Position numbers and translations under genes: made by a program. The notes under the pieces were generated by a model. It did no database searches. It was not told the DNA's origin and saw only the letters and a program-made list of their open reading frames with translations. This document shows, piece after piece, positions 34,152 to 43,379 of a stretch of DNA of 64,000 nucleotides. Source of the stretch: Caldicellulosiruptor obsidiansis OB47 (GTDB taxonomy: Bacteria > Bacillota > Thermoanaerobacteria > Caldicellulosiruptorales > Caldicellulosiruptoraceae); contig NC_014392.1 of assembly GCF_000145215.1 (NCBI RefSeq), positions 1,124,001-1,188,000 of the forward strand, read 5' to 3'. Positions within the stretch are counted from its first letter, which is position 1, and every line of letters starts with the position of its first letter.

Positions 34152-35279
34152 ATGAATGGTTTCTCAATAAGAAGATTTGTTGCCATTGCGAAAAAGGAGT
34201 TTATACAAATTAAAAGAGATAAGGCAAGTTTTGTTTTAGCATTTGTGGCACCATTTATTATGCTTATGCTCTTTGGCTATGCTGTCAAAATGGATGTCGA
34301 AAATGTAAGCATAGGAATACTTGACATGGCAAAGACACAAGAGAGTAGAGAACTTGTAAGAAAACTTCAGAACACAAGGTATTTTAAGCCAACCTTTTTT
34401 GCACAAAATCAGGTAGAGATAGAAAGTAGTCTTGACAGTGGAAAAATCAAAGCAGCTTTAATTATCCCTTCTCACTTTGCAAAACTTCTTAAACAAAACA
34501 AAAGTCCTGAAGTACTTTTTATAGTAGATGGGACAGATCCCACAATTGCAAAGACAGTATTTTCAAGCGGTATTTTGACAATGCAAAACTTTGCACAGAA
34601 AAACTATTTTGCACAGAAAAACTATGTTGTAAAACCTATTGTTGATGTCAGAACACGTGTAAAATACAATCCTTCTATGAAAAGCGAACTTTTTACAATC
34701 CCTGGTCTTATGGGACTTATTATGCAAAATATAACTATAATACTTACAGCCTTTGCAATTGTAAGAGAAAGAGAAAAAGGTACAATGGAACAGTTAATAG
34801 TAACTTCAATAAAATCAATCGAGCTAATTTTAGGGAAACTTGTTCCTTATACATTTCTTGGACTGGGTGACTTTTTAGTTGCGCTCCTGTTTGGAATACT
34901 ATGGTTTAAGGTACCTGTGAGAGGCAATATTCTTTTGCTGTTTGTCTTGGGGATGGAATTTGTCATTTGTGCGCTCATGATAGGAATGCTCATATCTTCT
35001 GTCTCGAAAACACAGCTTCAGGCAATGCAGCTTGCACTTTTGTTTTTGTTGCCAAGTGTGCTACTTTCAGGTTTTATGTTCCCCCGTGAAGCAATGCCAG
35101 CTGTGATAAGGTTTGTAGGTAATTTTGTTCCTCTTACTTACTTTTTGATAATATTAAGGGGTATTGTTCTCAAAGGTGTCGGGATAGAATATCTGTGGGA
35201 TGAGGTCTTGGTGTTAATATTTTTAGGGCTTGTACTTCTTTTTATTTCAATAAAGAGATTTTCAAAGAGGTTTGACTGA
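34152..35279 (+). CDS. ABC-2 type transporter permease
   Basis: About 375 residues. One N-terminal membrane span (FVLAFVAPFIMLMLFGYAV) is followed by a large extracytoplasmic domain and five C-terminal spans, including the ABC-2 motif region MGLIMQNITIILTAFAIVREREKGTMEQLIVTSI. This is the YbhR/YbhS or YhhJ type of efflux permease. ATG 34152 is set by AGAGGTGA; TTG 34125 lies upstream in frame. An 18-base perfect tandem repeat (34590-34625) duplicates FAQKNY in the external domain. With a single permease gene present, it would work as a homodimer. Confidence 0.9.
   Translation: MNGFSIRRFVAIAKKEFIQIKRDKASFVLAFVAPFIMLMLFGYAVKMDVENVSIGILDMAKTQESRELVRKLQNTRYFKPTFFAQNQVEIESSLDSGKIKAALIIPSHFAKLLKQNKSPEVLFIVDGTDPTIAKTVFSSGILTMQNFAQKNYFAQKNYVVKPIVDVRTRVKYNPSMKSELFTIPGLMGLIMQNITIILTAFAIVREREKGTMEQLIVTSIKSIELILGKLVPYTFLGLGDFLVALLFGILWFKVPVRGNILLLFVLGMEFVICALMIGMLISSVSKTQLQAMQLALLFLLPSVLLSGFMFPREAMPAVIRFVGNFVPLTYFLIILRGIVLKGVGIEYLWDEVLVLIFLGLVLLFISIKRFSKRFD
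34590..34625 (+). repeat. 18-bp tandem duplication inside the ABC-2 permease gene
   Basis: TTTGCACAGAAAAACTAT at 34590-34607 is repeated exactly at 34608-34625. The frame is kept and FAQKNY appears twice in the extracytoplasmic domain. Confidence 0.95.
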
Positions 35280-35313
35280 TTTAACATCTTGGAAAAATTG
35301 AAAATCTTTTTGG

Positions 35314-35343
35314 TTGACATCAGGTGGGAGTTTGGCTTAAAAT
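35314..35343 (+). promoter_or_regulatory. Promoter of tRNA-Leu(CAG)
   Basis: TTGACA (35314-35319), 18 bases, TAAAAT (35338-35343), continuing ATTATAAT, like the other two tRNA-Leu promoters. Confidence 0.65.
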
Positions 35344-35375
35344 ATTATAATGTAAAGAAGAATTTATAAGCTTTT

Positions 35376-35462
35376 GCGGATGTGGCGGAATTGGCAGACG
35401 CGCAAGACTCAGGATCTTGTGGGGCTCTCCCCATGGGGGTTCAAATCCCCCCATCCGCACCA
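35376..35462 (+). tRNA. tRNA-Leu (anticodon CAG)
   Basis: 87 nt. GCGGATG pairs with CATCCGC, then A and encoded CCA; the anticodon loop is ctCAGga between CAAGA and TCTTG, with a long variable arm. It is directly followed by a recombinase remnant, a common arrangement where integrative elements used a tRNA 3' end. Confidence 0.96.
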
Positions 35463-35586
35463 AAGCAGATGTGAGAAGGTAAAAGAGAAATAGGATAAAA
35501 TGGTGGCAAAATGAAAAGTCGCAAGGTTTTGTGGAGTAGAATAGAGGGCTAATTATCCCACAGAACTTGAAAACAGTAAGCCACGA

Positions 35587-35628
35587 CCACCAATCGCAAA
35601 GTCAAAAAACTTTGCGAGAGGTGGTTTT
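35587..35628 (+). terminator. Strong hairpin before the recombinase remnant
   Basis: CCACC (35587-35591) and TCGCAAAGT (35594-35602) pair with ACTTTGCGA (35609-35617) and GGTGG (35620-35624); TTTT follows. It could terminate the tRNA-Leu transcript or belong to the end of the former mobile element. Confidence 0.7.
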
Positions 35629-35631
35629 ATT

Positions 35632-36231
35632 ATGCCCAAAAAAGAAGCGTTGTCAAACTGGATTGGCAGGAAGCTATGCAACAATTCCTGTTTTACAAGC
35701 GAGCCGAGGGAAGAAGGGAATCAACAATCGGTGAGTATGAGGCTCATATTACCCGCTTCTTTAGGCTCTACCCCGACTGTTTTCATGACGAGCAAAAACT
35801 TAAAAAGTGTGTGCTGGAATATTTGTCTCAACCCGTCAAACCCGCCACTTACAATTTGCGGCTCACGTATTTGAAGGCATTTTTCAAATAGTGCGTTGAA
35901 GAAGGCATTCTTAAGACCAACCCACTGGAGAAGATCAAGAAACAGAAAGCCGAGGGGCGAATTGTCAACATCGACATTGAGATTTTAGAAAAGCTTTTGA
36001 AACTACCCGACAGGAACACTTTTTGCGGTTTGCGTGATTATGCCCTGATTCTGCTTACATTAGACACTGGCATACGACCAAAGGAAGCTTTTTCGCTTCT
36101 CATTGAGCACTTTGACTTTAAGACGTTGCAAGTCTACATTCCAAGCGATGTAGCAAAGACAAGGGTATCGAGGGTAATTGCCTATTTTGCCAGTTACCGC
36201 AAATGCAATCAAAAGGCTAATAGCCGTTTAA
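35632..36231 (+). pseudogene. Decayed tyrosine recombinase/phage-type integrase
   Basis: The pieces assemble into one recombinase: ATG at 35632 (MPKK), then after a frame change in the A run near 35638-35643 the N-terminal SAM-like domain (AMQQFLFYKRAEGRRESTIGEYEAHITRFFRLYP). An in-frame TAG follows at 35889-35891. Beyond it are NPLEKIKKQKAEG and a catalytic-domain segment with TLDTGIRPKEAFSLL, which holds the first catalytic Arg. Another one-base shift near 36177 leads into LPILPVTANAIKRLIAV and a stop. The HxxR and Tyr region is missing. Base composition is visibly more G/C-rich than its neighbours, suggesting transfer. It cannot be active. Confidence 0.85.
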
Positions 36232-36377
36232 AATTTGATAATAATTTTTTGCTGCAAAACTCGGACAAAACTCGGGGGTTACTTCTTTTTATAGACAGAA
36301 TTTATGAGATATAATATAATAGAATAAAAGTATAATTGAACTGTATTTTTGGTAAATGTAAATATATAACATTATTG

Positions 36378-36395
36378 AAAAAAAAAAAAAAAAAA
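36378..36395 (+). repeat. 18-A homopolymer tract upstream of the diguanylate cyclase gene
   Basis: Eighteen consecutive A, 48 bases before the GTG start at 36443. A possible promoter TTGAAC (36336-36341), 17 bases, TAAATA (36359-36364) would place the tract at the very start of the transcript. The rest of 36232-36442 is A/T-rich; I see no gene in it. Confidence 0.95.
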
Positions 36396-36442
36396 GGTTG
36401 CTACTTGAAGACAATGGATTGTTATAAATGGGAGGAAGACTT

Positions 36443-38116
36443 GTGAGTACTGAAAAAATAGCAATTGAAAAAGAATACATAAAAATTTCATGGTTTTTAA
36501 TTTTGGCAATAGTAGTGTATTTGCTTTTAGATAAACTTTTATTTTCACCCTCAATGGAAGTTCATTCCTTTTCACAATGGCTTGTTCCCCTAATATTTTT
36601 GGTTATTTCAACAGGTTACAATTTATTTAAAACGTGGCTTTTCAATGAAGAAGAACATATTAGTGAGGAACTCTTTAGATATCTCAAATATTTTGAGGTT
36701 ATAAATCTTGTATTCTTTTTTGGATATGAGAGACTTTTTGATTTAATGTTTGTTATATCGCTGGTATTTCTGTTCTATATTGAAAGAATAAATATAAAGA
36801 GTTTAAGACAAATTGCAATAGTCTTAATTTTTGCCTATATATTTTTTGTATTTCTCGATTTTGTTACTAATAATGTCAACAGTGAAGATTTGAGAAATCT
36901 ATTTTATGTTTTTTATTATATATTTTGGTTTTCTTCGTTTATAAAAATCGAATTCTTTGAAAAAAGCCAAACTAATGAGATAGATATAAAACTAAGGCAA
37001 TACGATGAAAATTTCAAAAAGCTGCAAAAGCTTAATGAGGCAAAAGAGGCAAAGATCAAAGAATTGGAAAGAGAAATAAGTTATCTAAAGGAAATTAATA
37101 AAAGACTTAATATTTCTCTTGGGGAGTTTTTTAATCTTCAGGAAATCAGTAAGATAATAACACAAATACTGGACACAAATGAGCTTCTGAAATTTGTAAA
37201 TGATGTTTTAATTGGTGTGACTGGTGTTGACAAAAGCTCGATATTATTATTTAATAAAGACAAAACAGAGCTTTACGTTGCATTTTCTAACCTTCCAGAA
37301 AACGAGCAAAAAGAAAGCTTCAAACAGGAGAATATAGAATGGCTCAAAAGTGTTGCGTTAAATTGTGAAAATGGTTATAGAAATAAGGTAAGCAGTGCTG
37401 ATTGTCCTTTTATAAACGGAAGAGCTACAAAATCGATAATGTATGCTTCATTAGCAACAAAGAATGACAAGTATGGAATAATATTACTTGAACATATATT
37501 TGAAGATGTGTTTACAGAAGACAATCTTAGATTTTTAACATCTATTGCTGCACAAGTTTCAATTGCACTGGAAAACTCCAGTTTGTATCAGCAGATGAGA
37601 TCAATGGCTATGGTTGATGGGCTAACAGGTGCATTTAATAGAATTTATCTTTATGAATTCTTGGAAAAAGAGATTCAGACATCTGGTAGAAGATATCCGA
37701 TTAGCATTGCTCTTTTTGATGTTGACAACTTTAAAAAGCTAAATGATACGTATGGACATTTATTTGGTGACAAGGTTTTGCAAACAGTAGTTAGAATAGC
37801 AAGAGAAAAGGTGCGAAAAGGTGATATTGTTGCACGCTATGGTGGTGAAGAATTTATAATAGTATTTAATCATCTTGAAAGCAATGAAGCCTATAAGGTG
37901 GTTGAAAGAATAAGAAGAGCTATTGAAAGTGAAACAATAGAAGATAATTTGATTCAAACACGGGTAACAGTTAGCTTTGGTATTGCTTCTTATCCTTTAC
38001 ATGCTGACAATGTAAAGGATCTGATCAAATGTGCAGATGTTGCCATGTACAGAGCAAAAAGCAGTGGTAAAAATTGTACTGTAATATATAATCAGGAATT
38101 GGAGATGAAAGTATGA
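36443..38116 (+). CDS. Membrane-bound GAF-GGDEF diguanylate cyclase
   Basis: About 557 residues. Hydrophobic segments in the first ~170 residues (around five spans) are followed by a coiled coil ([31 protein letters not shown]), a GAF domain (~225-380) and a GGDEF domain. The catalytic motif is GGEEF at residues 467-471, and an inhibitory RxxD site (RKGD) stands five residues before it, so it should make c-di-GMP and be product-inhibited. GTG 36443 is preferred over ATG 36428 because GGGAGG (36430-36435) then has a 7-base spacing. The stop overlaps the nrdR start as ATGA. Confidence 0.92.
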   Translation: MSTEKIAIEKEYIKISWFLILAIVVYLLLDKLLFSPSMEVHSFSQWLVPLIFLVISTGYNLFKTWLFNEEEHISEELFRYLKYFEVINLVFFFGYERLFDLMFVISLVFLFYIERINIKSLRQIAIVLIFAYIFFVFLDFVTNNVNSEDLRNLFYVFYYIFWFSSFIKIEFFEKSQTNEIDIKLRQYDENFKKLQKLNEAKEAKIKELEREISYLKEINKRLNISLGEFFNLQEISKIITQILDTNELLKFVNDVLIGVTGVDKSSILLFNKDKTELYVAFSNLPENEQKESFKQENIEWLKSVALNCENGYRNKVSSADCPFINGRATKSIMYASLATKNDKYGIILLEHIFEDVFTEDNLRFLTSIAAQVSIALENSSLYQQMRSMAMVDGLTGAFNRIYLYEFLEKEIQTSGRRYPISIALFDVDNFKKLNDTYGHLFGDKVLQTVVRIAREKVRKGDIVARYGGEEFIIVFNHLESNEAYKVVERIRRAIESETIEDNLIQTRVTVSFGIASYPLHADNVKDLIKCADVAMYRAKSSGKNCTVIYNQELEMKV

Positions 38117-38574
38117 GATGTCCTTTTTGTGGATATGAAGACAGTAAAGTTGTTGATACTCGACCAACTGATGAGGGAAGAACTATTAAAAGGAGACGTG
38201 AATGTTTAAAGTGTCAGAAAAGGTTTACCACATATGAAAAGGTAGAAAGGCAGCCAATTTTAGTTATTAAGAAAGATAATAGGAGAGAAGAGTTTGACAG
38301 GAATAAAATCTTAAATGGTATTATAAAAGCTTGCCAGAAAAGACCTGTGTCTATTGAGCAGATGAATAAGATTGTAGATGAGATTGAAAATGAGATTTAT
38401 AATTCTATGCGTGAGGAGATATCGTCAAGAGAAATTGGTGAGATGGTTATGGAAAAACTCAAGAAGATTGATGAGATTTCGTATGTGAGGTTTGCTTCTG
38501 TTTACAGGCAGTTTAAGGATATCAATACCTTCATAGAAGAGCTTCAGAAGCTTTTAACAGAAAAGATAGAATAA
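38113..38574 (+). CDS. nrdR: Transcriptional repressor NrdR
   Basis: 153 residues. The N-terminal zinc ribbon is [15 protein letters not shown] ... [15 protein letters not shown] (CxxC pairs). An ATP-cone domain follows ([33 protein letters not shown]). It senses ATP/dATP and represses ribonucleotide reductase genes; none are in the window. The ATG overlaps the stop of the diguanylate cyclase gene by four bases, so the two are translationally coupled, which is an unusual partner for nrdR. Confidence 0.97.
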   Translation: MRCPFCGYEDSKVVDTRPTDEGRTIKRRRECLKCQKRFTTYEKVERQPILVIKKDNRREEFDRNKILNGIIKACQKRPVSIEQMNKIVDEIENEIYNSMREEISSREIGEMVMEKLKKIDEISYVRFASVYRQFKDINTFIEELQKLLTEKIE

Positions 38575-38652
38575 TCTTGAGAAAGAGTGAGAAAAATATA
38601 GATAGAGTAAGAAAAATCACAGAAAATCGTCGATTTTGAGCAAATTTGAAAA

Positions 38653-38707
38653 TTGAAAGAAAGAGAAAAAGGTATATAATAGTAATTGAAAGTCAAAGAT
38701 AGTCAAA
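38653..38707 (+). promoter_or_regulatory. hsp20 promoter with CtsR operator
   Basis: TTGAAA (38653-38658), 16 bases, TATAAT (38675-38680). AGTCAAA-GAT-AGTCAAA (38691-38707) fits the CtsR consensus RGTCAAA-NAN-RGTCAAA exactly and lies about 10-27 bases past the -10, over the transcription start. The hsp20 gene follows 50 bases later, and clpB is next. Confidence 0.8.
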
Positions 38708-38757
38708 ATCAAAAATTGCCCTAAAAATAAAAATGGAAAAGAGGAGGGTGATGTAAG

Positions 38758-39201
38758 ATGCTCAGAGACATAGTTCCATTTGGCAGAAAACCATTTGACA
38801 TCATGAGAAAAATTGAAAGAGAGTTTTTTGACATTGATGACTGGTTTGAAGATTTCTTTGCACCTGAAAAAGGTACAAGATTCATGAGGACTGACATTAA
38901 GGAGACTGAAAATGAGTATATTATAGAAGCAGAACTTCCAGGGGTCAAAAAAGAGGATATCAAGATAGAGCTTTATGATAACAAGCTTACAATAAAGGCA
39001 GAGACAAAGAAAGAGGAAAAAGAAGAAAGAGAAAACTTTATAAGACGAGAAAGAAGATATGGTGCATTTTCCCGAACATTCTATCTTGACAATGTAAAAG
39101 AGGATGGTATCAAAGCAAAATACGAGGACGGAATCTTGAGAATAGTACTTCCAAAAGAACGACCTTCAAAACCAAATGTAAGAACAATTGATATAGAATA
39201 A
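38758..39201 (+). CDS. Hsp20/alpha-crystallin small heat-shock protein
   Basis: 147 residues. The alpha-crystallin domain (about 45-140) includes ETENEYIIEAELPGVKKEDIKIELYDNKLTIKAE and the oligomerisation groove strand GILRIVLPKE near the end. ATP-independent holdase that keeps unfolding proteins soluble for ClpB/DnaK. GAGGAGGGTGATG gives a strong ribosome binding site. It is controlled by a probable CtsR operator and is followed by clpB, the disaggregase that would use its clients. Confidence 0.96.
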   Translation: MLRDIVPFGRKPFDIMRKIEREFFDIDDWFEDFFAPEKGTRFMRTDIKETENEYIIEAELPGVKKEDIKIELYDNKLTIKAETKKEEKEERENFIRRERRYGAFSRTFYLDNVKEDGIKAKYEDGILRIVLPKERPSKPNVRTIDIE

Positions 39202-39207
39202 GCAAAT

Positions 39208-39241
39208 TCTCAGGGAAGGCAAAGTCCTTCCCTGATTGTTT
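39208..39241 (+). terminator. Terminator between hsp20 and clpB
   Basis: CAGGGAAGG and CCTTCCCTG arms around 39211-39234, followed by a T-rich stretch. It may be partial, letting some transcription through into clpB, for which I see no clear separate promoter. Confidence 0.7.
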
Positions 39242-39285
39242 TATACTATCCTTTGTATACTTTTTACGTGAGGTGTTGATTCAAA

Positions 39286-41880
39286 ATGAATATGGAAAGA
39301 TTTACTCAAAGTCTTCAAACAACTCTTTTAGATGCTCAAAATACAGCTATTGTTTACAAGCATCAGGAAATAGGAGTAGAGCATCTCCATTATGCACTTG
39401 TGAATGAAGATGATAAACTTGTAGCAAAGATTCTTAAAAACATGGGTATTGACATAGAGCTTTATAAAAGAGATATTGAAGAGCAGCTGAAAAAGATTCC
39501 AATGGTATACGGACCTGGTGCTTCAACGGTATACGTAAGTAGATATGTAAACGAAATTTTAATCAAAGCTGAAGAAGAAGCAAAAAAGTTTAAAGACGAA
39601 TATATAAGCGTTGAACATGTTTATTTAACTATGATAGACTCAGATATCCCTTCCGCCAAGAATATATTTAGAAAATATGGAATTACACACGAAAAATTTT
39701 TACAGCAGCTTTATAAAATTAGGGGAAATCAAAGAATAACAAGTCCTAACCCCGAGGAAGTCTATGAGGTTTTAAAAAAGTATGGACGGGACCTTACCGA
39801 TCTTGCGAGAAAAGGCAAGCTTGATCCTGTAATTGGAAGAGATGATGAAATAAGGAGAGTTATTCAAATTCTTTCTCGCAGAACAAAAAATAACCCTGTT
39901 TTGATTGGTGAACCTGGAGTTGGTAAAACTGCTATTGTTGAAGGACTTGCACAAAGAATTGTAAAAGGAGATGTTCCAGAGGGGCTTAAAGACAAGACAA
40001 TTTTTGCTCTTGATTTGGGTGCCCTCATTGCAGGTGCAAAATATAGAGGTGAGTTTGAAGAAAGGCTGAAAGCTGTTTTAAATGAAATCATTGCTTCTGA
40101 AGGTAAGATAATACTTTTTATTGATGAAATACACAACATAGTTGGAGCAGGAAGAGCAGAAGGTGCTATGGATGCAGGAAACCTTTTAAAGCCCATGCTG
40201 GCGAGAGGAGAACTGCATTGTATCGGTGCAACAACAATTGATGAATATAGAAAATATATAGAAAAGGATGCTGCACTTGAGAGAAGATTTCAGCCTGTTT
40301 TAGTAAATCCTCCATCTGTTGAAGATACCATTTCTATTTTGCGAGGACTTAAAGAAAGATTTGAAATCCATCATGGAGTACGAATTACAGATGATGCTTT
40401 GATTGCAGCAGCAAAGCTTTCAGACAGATATATTTCAGATAGATTCTTGCCTGACAAAGCAATCGATTTGATTGATGAAGCAGCTGCACTATTGAGAACA
40501 GAGATAGACTCAATGCCCACAGAACTGGATGAAATTACAAGAAAGATTATGCAGCTAAGAATTGAAAAAAATGTCTTGCAAAAAGAAGAAAATACGAGCG
40601 CAAAACAGCGCATAGAGGAGATTGAAAAGGAAATTGCGCAGCTTCAATCCAGAGCAGATGAACTTTCAGCTCAGTGGGAATATGAGAAAGAGTTGATAAA
40701 AGATATAAGAAGAATAAAAGAGGAGATTGAAAATGTTAAGATTCAAATTGAAGAGGCTGAAAGAAACTATGACCTCAATAGACTTTCTGAGCTGAAATAT
40801 GGCAAGCTCATAGAACTGCAAAAAGCTTTAGATAGAAAACGTCAGGAGTTAGAAAAAATACCACCAGAAAAAAGACTTTTAAAAGAGGAAGTAACAGAAG
40901 AAGAAATTGCAAAGATTGTATCAAAGTGGACAGGAATTCCGGTTGCAAAGCTTGTAGAGACTGAAAGGCAAAAGATTTTAGAGCTTGATAAAATCTTGCA
41001 CAAAAGAGTTGTTGGTCAAGATGAAGCAATTGAAGCTGTGTGCAATGCAATAATGAGAGCGCGAGCTGGAATAAAAGATCCGAGAAAACCAATAGGTAGC
41101 TTCTTGTTTTTAGGTCCAACAGGTGTTGGTAAAACAGAACTTGCAAGAGCGTTAGCTGAAGCTCTGTTCGATTCTGAAAACAATATGATAAGAATTGACA
41201 TGACAGAGTATATGGAGAAACACTCAGTTTCGCGCTTGATTGGTGCACAACCTGGGTATGTGGGATATGAAGAAGGAGGTCAACTTACAGAGGCTGTTAG
41301 AACCAAACCTTATTCAGTTGTACTTTTTGATGAAATTGAAAAAGCACATAGAGATGTTTTTAATATTCTCCTACAAATAATGGATGATGGTAGACTTACT
41401 GATTCTAAAGGCAGAACAGTGGATTTTAAGAATACTATAATTATAATGACTTCTAACTTGGGAAGCGAATATCTTTTGAACGCTAAGATTTCAAATGGTG
41501 AAATAGATGAAGAGACACGGAAACTGATAGATAGAGAATTAAAATTACATTTTAGACCAGAGTTTTTAAACAGACTTGACGAGATAATAATCTTCAAACC
41601 TCTCACAAAGGAGCAGATTATAAAAATTATCGACCTTCGAGTTGCAGAAATTCAGCAAAAGCTGATAGAAAAAGGAATTTCAATAAGGTTGACCCAAAAG
41701 GCAAAAGAGTTTATTATGGAAAATGCCTTTGATATAAACTTTGGTGCAAGACCAATAAAGAGATTCTTGCAGAAAAATGTTGAAACACTTATAGCAAGAG
41801 AGATTTTGAAAGGTACAATTGTTGAAGGTGAAAGTATTGATATAGATGTTGAAAACGGAAGGTTTGTTATAGTAAAATAA
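39286..41880 (+). CDS. clpB: ATP-dependent disaggregase ClpB
   Basis: 864 residues. N-terminal Clp repeat domain ([30 protein letters not shown]), NBD1 with Walker [13 protein letters not shown], a long coiled-coil middle domain (residues ~405-530), and NBD2 with [13 protein letters not shown]. The long M domain and absence of a ClpP-binding IGF loop identify ClpB rather than ClpC. It rescues aggregated proteins with DnaK and small heat-shock proteins. Two ATGs (39286, 39292) are possible; GAGGTG upstream fits the first at 10 bases. The arrangement with hsp20 under a CtsR site suggests class III heat-shock control. Confidence 0.97.
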   Translation: MNMERFTQSLQTTLLDAQNTAIVYKHQEIGVEHLHYALVNEDDKLVAKILKNMGIDIELYKRDIEEQLKKIPMVYGPGASTVYVSRYVNEILIKAEEEAKKFKDEYISVEHVYLTMIDSDIPSAKNIFRKYGITHEKFLQQLYKIRGNQRITSPNPEEVYEVLKKYGRDLTDLARKGKLDPVIGRDDEIRRVIQILSRRTKNNPVLIGEPGVGKTAIVEGLAQRIVKGDVPEGLKDKTIFALDLGALIAGAKYRGEFEERLKAVLNEIIASEGKIILFIDEIHNIVGAGRAEGAMDAGNLLKPMLARGELHCIGATTIDEYRKYIEKDAALERRFQPVLVNPPSVEDTISILRGLKERFEIHHGVRITDDALIAAAKLSDRYISDRFLPDKAIDLIDEAAALLRTEIDSMPTELDEITRKIMQLRIEKNVLQKEENTSAKQRIEEIEKEIAQLQSRADELSAQWEYEKELIKDIRRIKEEIENVKIQIEEAERNYDLNRLSELKYGKLIELQKALDRKRQELEKIPPEKRLLKEEVTEEEIAKIVSKWTGIPVAKLVETERQKILELDKILHKRVVGQDEAIEAVCNAIMRARAGIKDPRKPIGSFLFLGPTGVGKTELARALAEALFDSENNMIRIDMTEYMEKHSVSRLIGAQPGYVGYEEGGQLTEAVRTKPYSVVLFDEIEKAHRDVFNILLQIMDDGRLTDSKGRTVDFKNTIIIMTSNLGSEYLLNAKISNGEIDEETRKLIDRELKLHFRPEFLNRLDEIIIFKPLTKEQIIKIIDLRVAEIQQKLIEKGISIRLTQKAKEFIMENAFDINFGARPIKRFLQKNVETLIAREILKGTIVEGESIDIDVENGRFVIVK

Positions 41881-41922
41881 AAAAGTTGACTAAAACATAA
41901 GTTTCCAGTATATTGTATAAAA

Positions 41923-41961
41923 AAGGCTGTCCAAGTATCTTTGTGGACAGTCCTTTTTTTT
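41923..41961 (+). terminator. Terminator after clpB
   Basis: CTGTCCA (41927-41933) pairs with TGGACAG (41944-41950), extended by AAGG/CCTT, followed by eight or more T. Confidence 0.9.
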
Positions 41962-42055
41962 AGCTTTTTGCTTGAAAAAGAAAAGATATTAAAATATAAT
42001 ACTTAATAAGTTTTTAAATACATACATAAAAGTTTAGGAAGGATGGTAGGTTGGT

Positions 42056-43357
42056 ATGATATGGTCTGAGTATGAAAAACTCAACAGAAAACAATACGAA
42101 GAATTACAATTGGAAAGGCTTAAAAGAACGGTAGAAAGGGTTTATGAAAACGTTCCTTTTTACCGAAAGAAGTTTGATGAGATAGGAATAAAGCCACATC
42201 ATATCAAAACTTTAAAGGATATTCGACTTCTTCCATTTACAACTAAGGATGACTTGAGAGAAAACTATCCATATGGTCTTTTTACTGTTCCTCTTTCGAA
42301 AATTGTTAGAATTCACGCTTCCTCAGGTACAACTGGTAAGCCAACTGTTGTAGGATATACAAAACATGACATGGAAATCTGGACAGAAGTGGTTGCAAGA
42401 ATGGTCACAGCAGCAGGTGTAAGAGAACATGATATCGCCCAGATTGCCTTTGGTTACGGACTATTTACTGGTGCATTTGGACTTCATCAGGGTTTAGAAA
42501 GAGTTGGTGCTACAGTTATTCCAATTTCCAGTGGTAATACTGAGAAGCAGTTGCTGGTTATGCAAGATTTTGGTTCTACAGTTTTGGTGTGTACCCCCTC
42601 TTATGCACTTTACATGGATGAGGTTGCAAACGAGCTTGGCATTGATAAGTCAAAGATAAAGCTAAGATTGGGTCTTTTTGGTGCAGAAGCTTCAACAGTT
42701 GAGATGAGGAGAGAAATTGAAAAGAAGTGGGGACTTTTTGCAACAGAGAATTATGGTCTTTCAGAAATAATTGGACCAGGAGTATCTGGTGAATGTGAAT
42801 ATAGGGAAGGCTTACATATAAATGAAGATCATTTCTATCCTGAAATAATAAATCCCGAGACAGGTGAGGTTCTTGAAGAAGGAGAGACAGGAGAACTTGT
42901 ACTTACCACCATCACAAAAGAAGGTATGCCTCTTATAAGATATAGAACCAGAGATATTACATCACTGATATATGAGCCTTGCAAGTGCGGAAGGACAAAT
43001 GTGAGAATGACATCTGTTAAAGGAAGAACAGATGATATGCTCATAATTCGAGGTGTCAATGTGTTTCCATCTCAGATAGAAAGTGTTCTGATGGGAATTG
43101 AAGGTATAGGTCCTCACTATCAACTTGTTGTTACAAAGAAAGGATATTTGGATGATTTAGAAGTTCATGTAGAGCTTGTAGATGGAAAGCTTTTGGAAAG
43201 ATATGCTGAACTTGAAAAATTAGAAAACAAGATAAAACATAGAATATTTACTGTATTAGGTTTAAACGTGAAGGTAAAACTTGTTGAACCAAAAACTATT
43301 GAAAGAACTACTGGAAAAGCAAAAAGAGTAATTGATTTGAGAAACAAAACCAATTAA
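42056..43357 (+). CDS. paaK: Phenylacetate/aryl-acetate-CoA ligase (first copy)
   Basis: 433 residues, AMP-forming adenylate enzyme of the PaaK class. ATP loop [16 protein letters not shown] (~90), a middle [17 protein letters not shown] region, [11 protein letters not shown] (adenine/carboxylate site), and the C-terminal hinge and Lys region [14 protein letters not shown]. It joins aryl acetates to CoA or, running backwards, makes ATP from aryl-acetyl-CoA. It is the first gene of a five-gene cluster with iorAB; a closely similar second copy lies on the other side of iorAB. The exact substrate (phenyl-, indole- or hydroxyphenylacetate) cannot be read. Confidence 0.92.
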   Translation: MIWSEYEKLNRKQYEELQLERLKRTVERVYENVPFYRKKFDEIGIKPHHIKTLKDIRLLPFTTKDDLRENYPYGLFTVPLSKIVRIHASSGTTGKPTVVGYTKHDMEIWTEVVARMVTAAGVREHDIAQIAFGYGLFTGAFGLHQGLERVGATVIPISSGNTEKQLLVMQDFGSTVLVCTPSYALYMDEVANELGIDKSKIKLRLGLFGAEASTVEMRREIEKKWGLFATENYGLSEIIGPGVSGECEYREGLHINEDHFYPEIINPETGEVLEEGETGELVLTTITKEGMPLIRYRTRDITSLIYEPCKCGRTNVRMTSVKGRTDDMLIIRGVNVFPSQIESVLMGIEGIGPHYQLVVTKKGYLDDLEVHVELVDGKLLERYAELEKLENKIKHRIFTVLGLNVKVKLVEPKTIERTTGKAKRVIDLRNKTN

Positions 43358-43379
43358 AAATAATGGAGGCTGAGATAAA

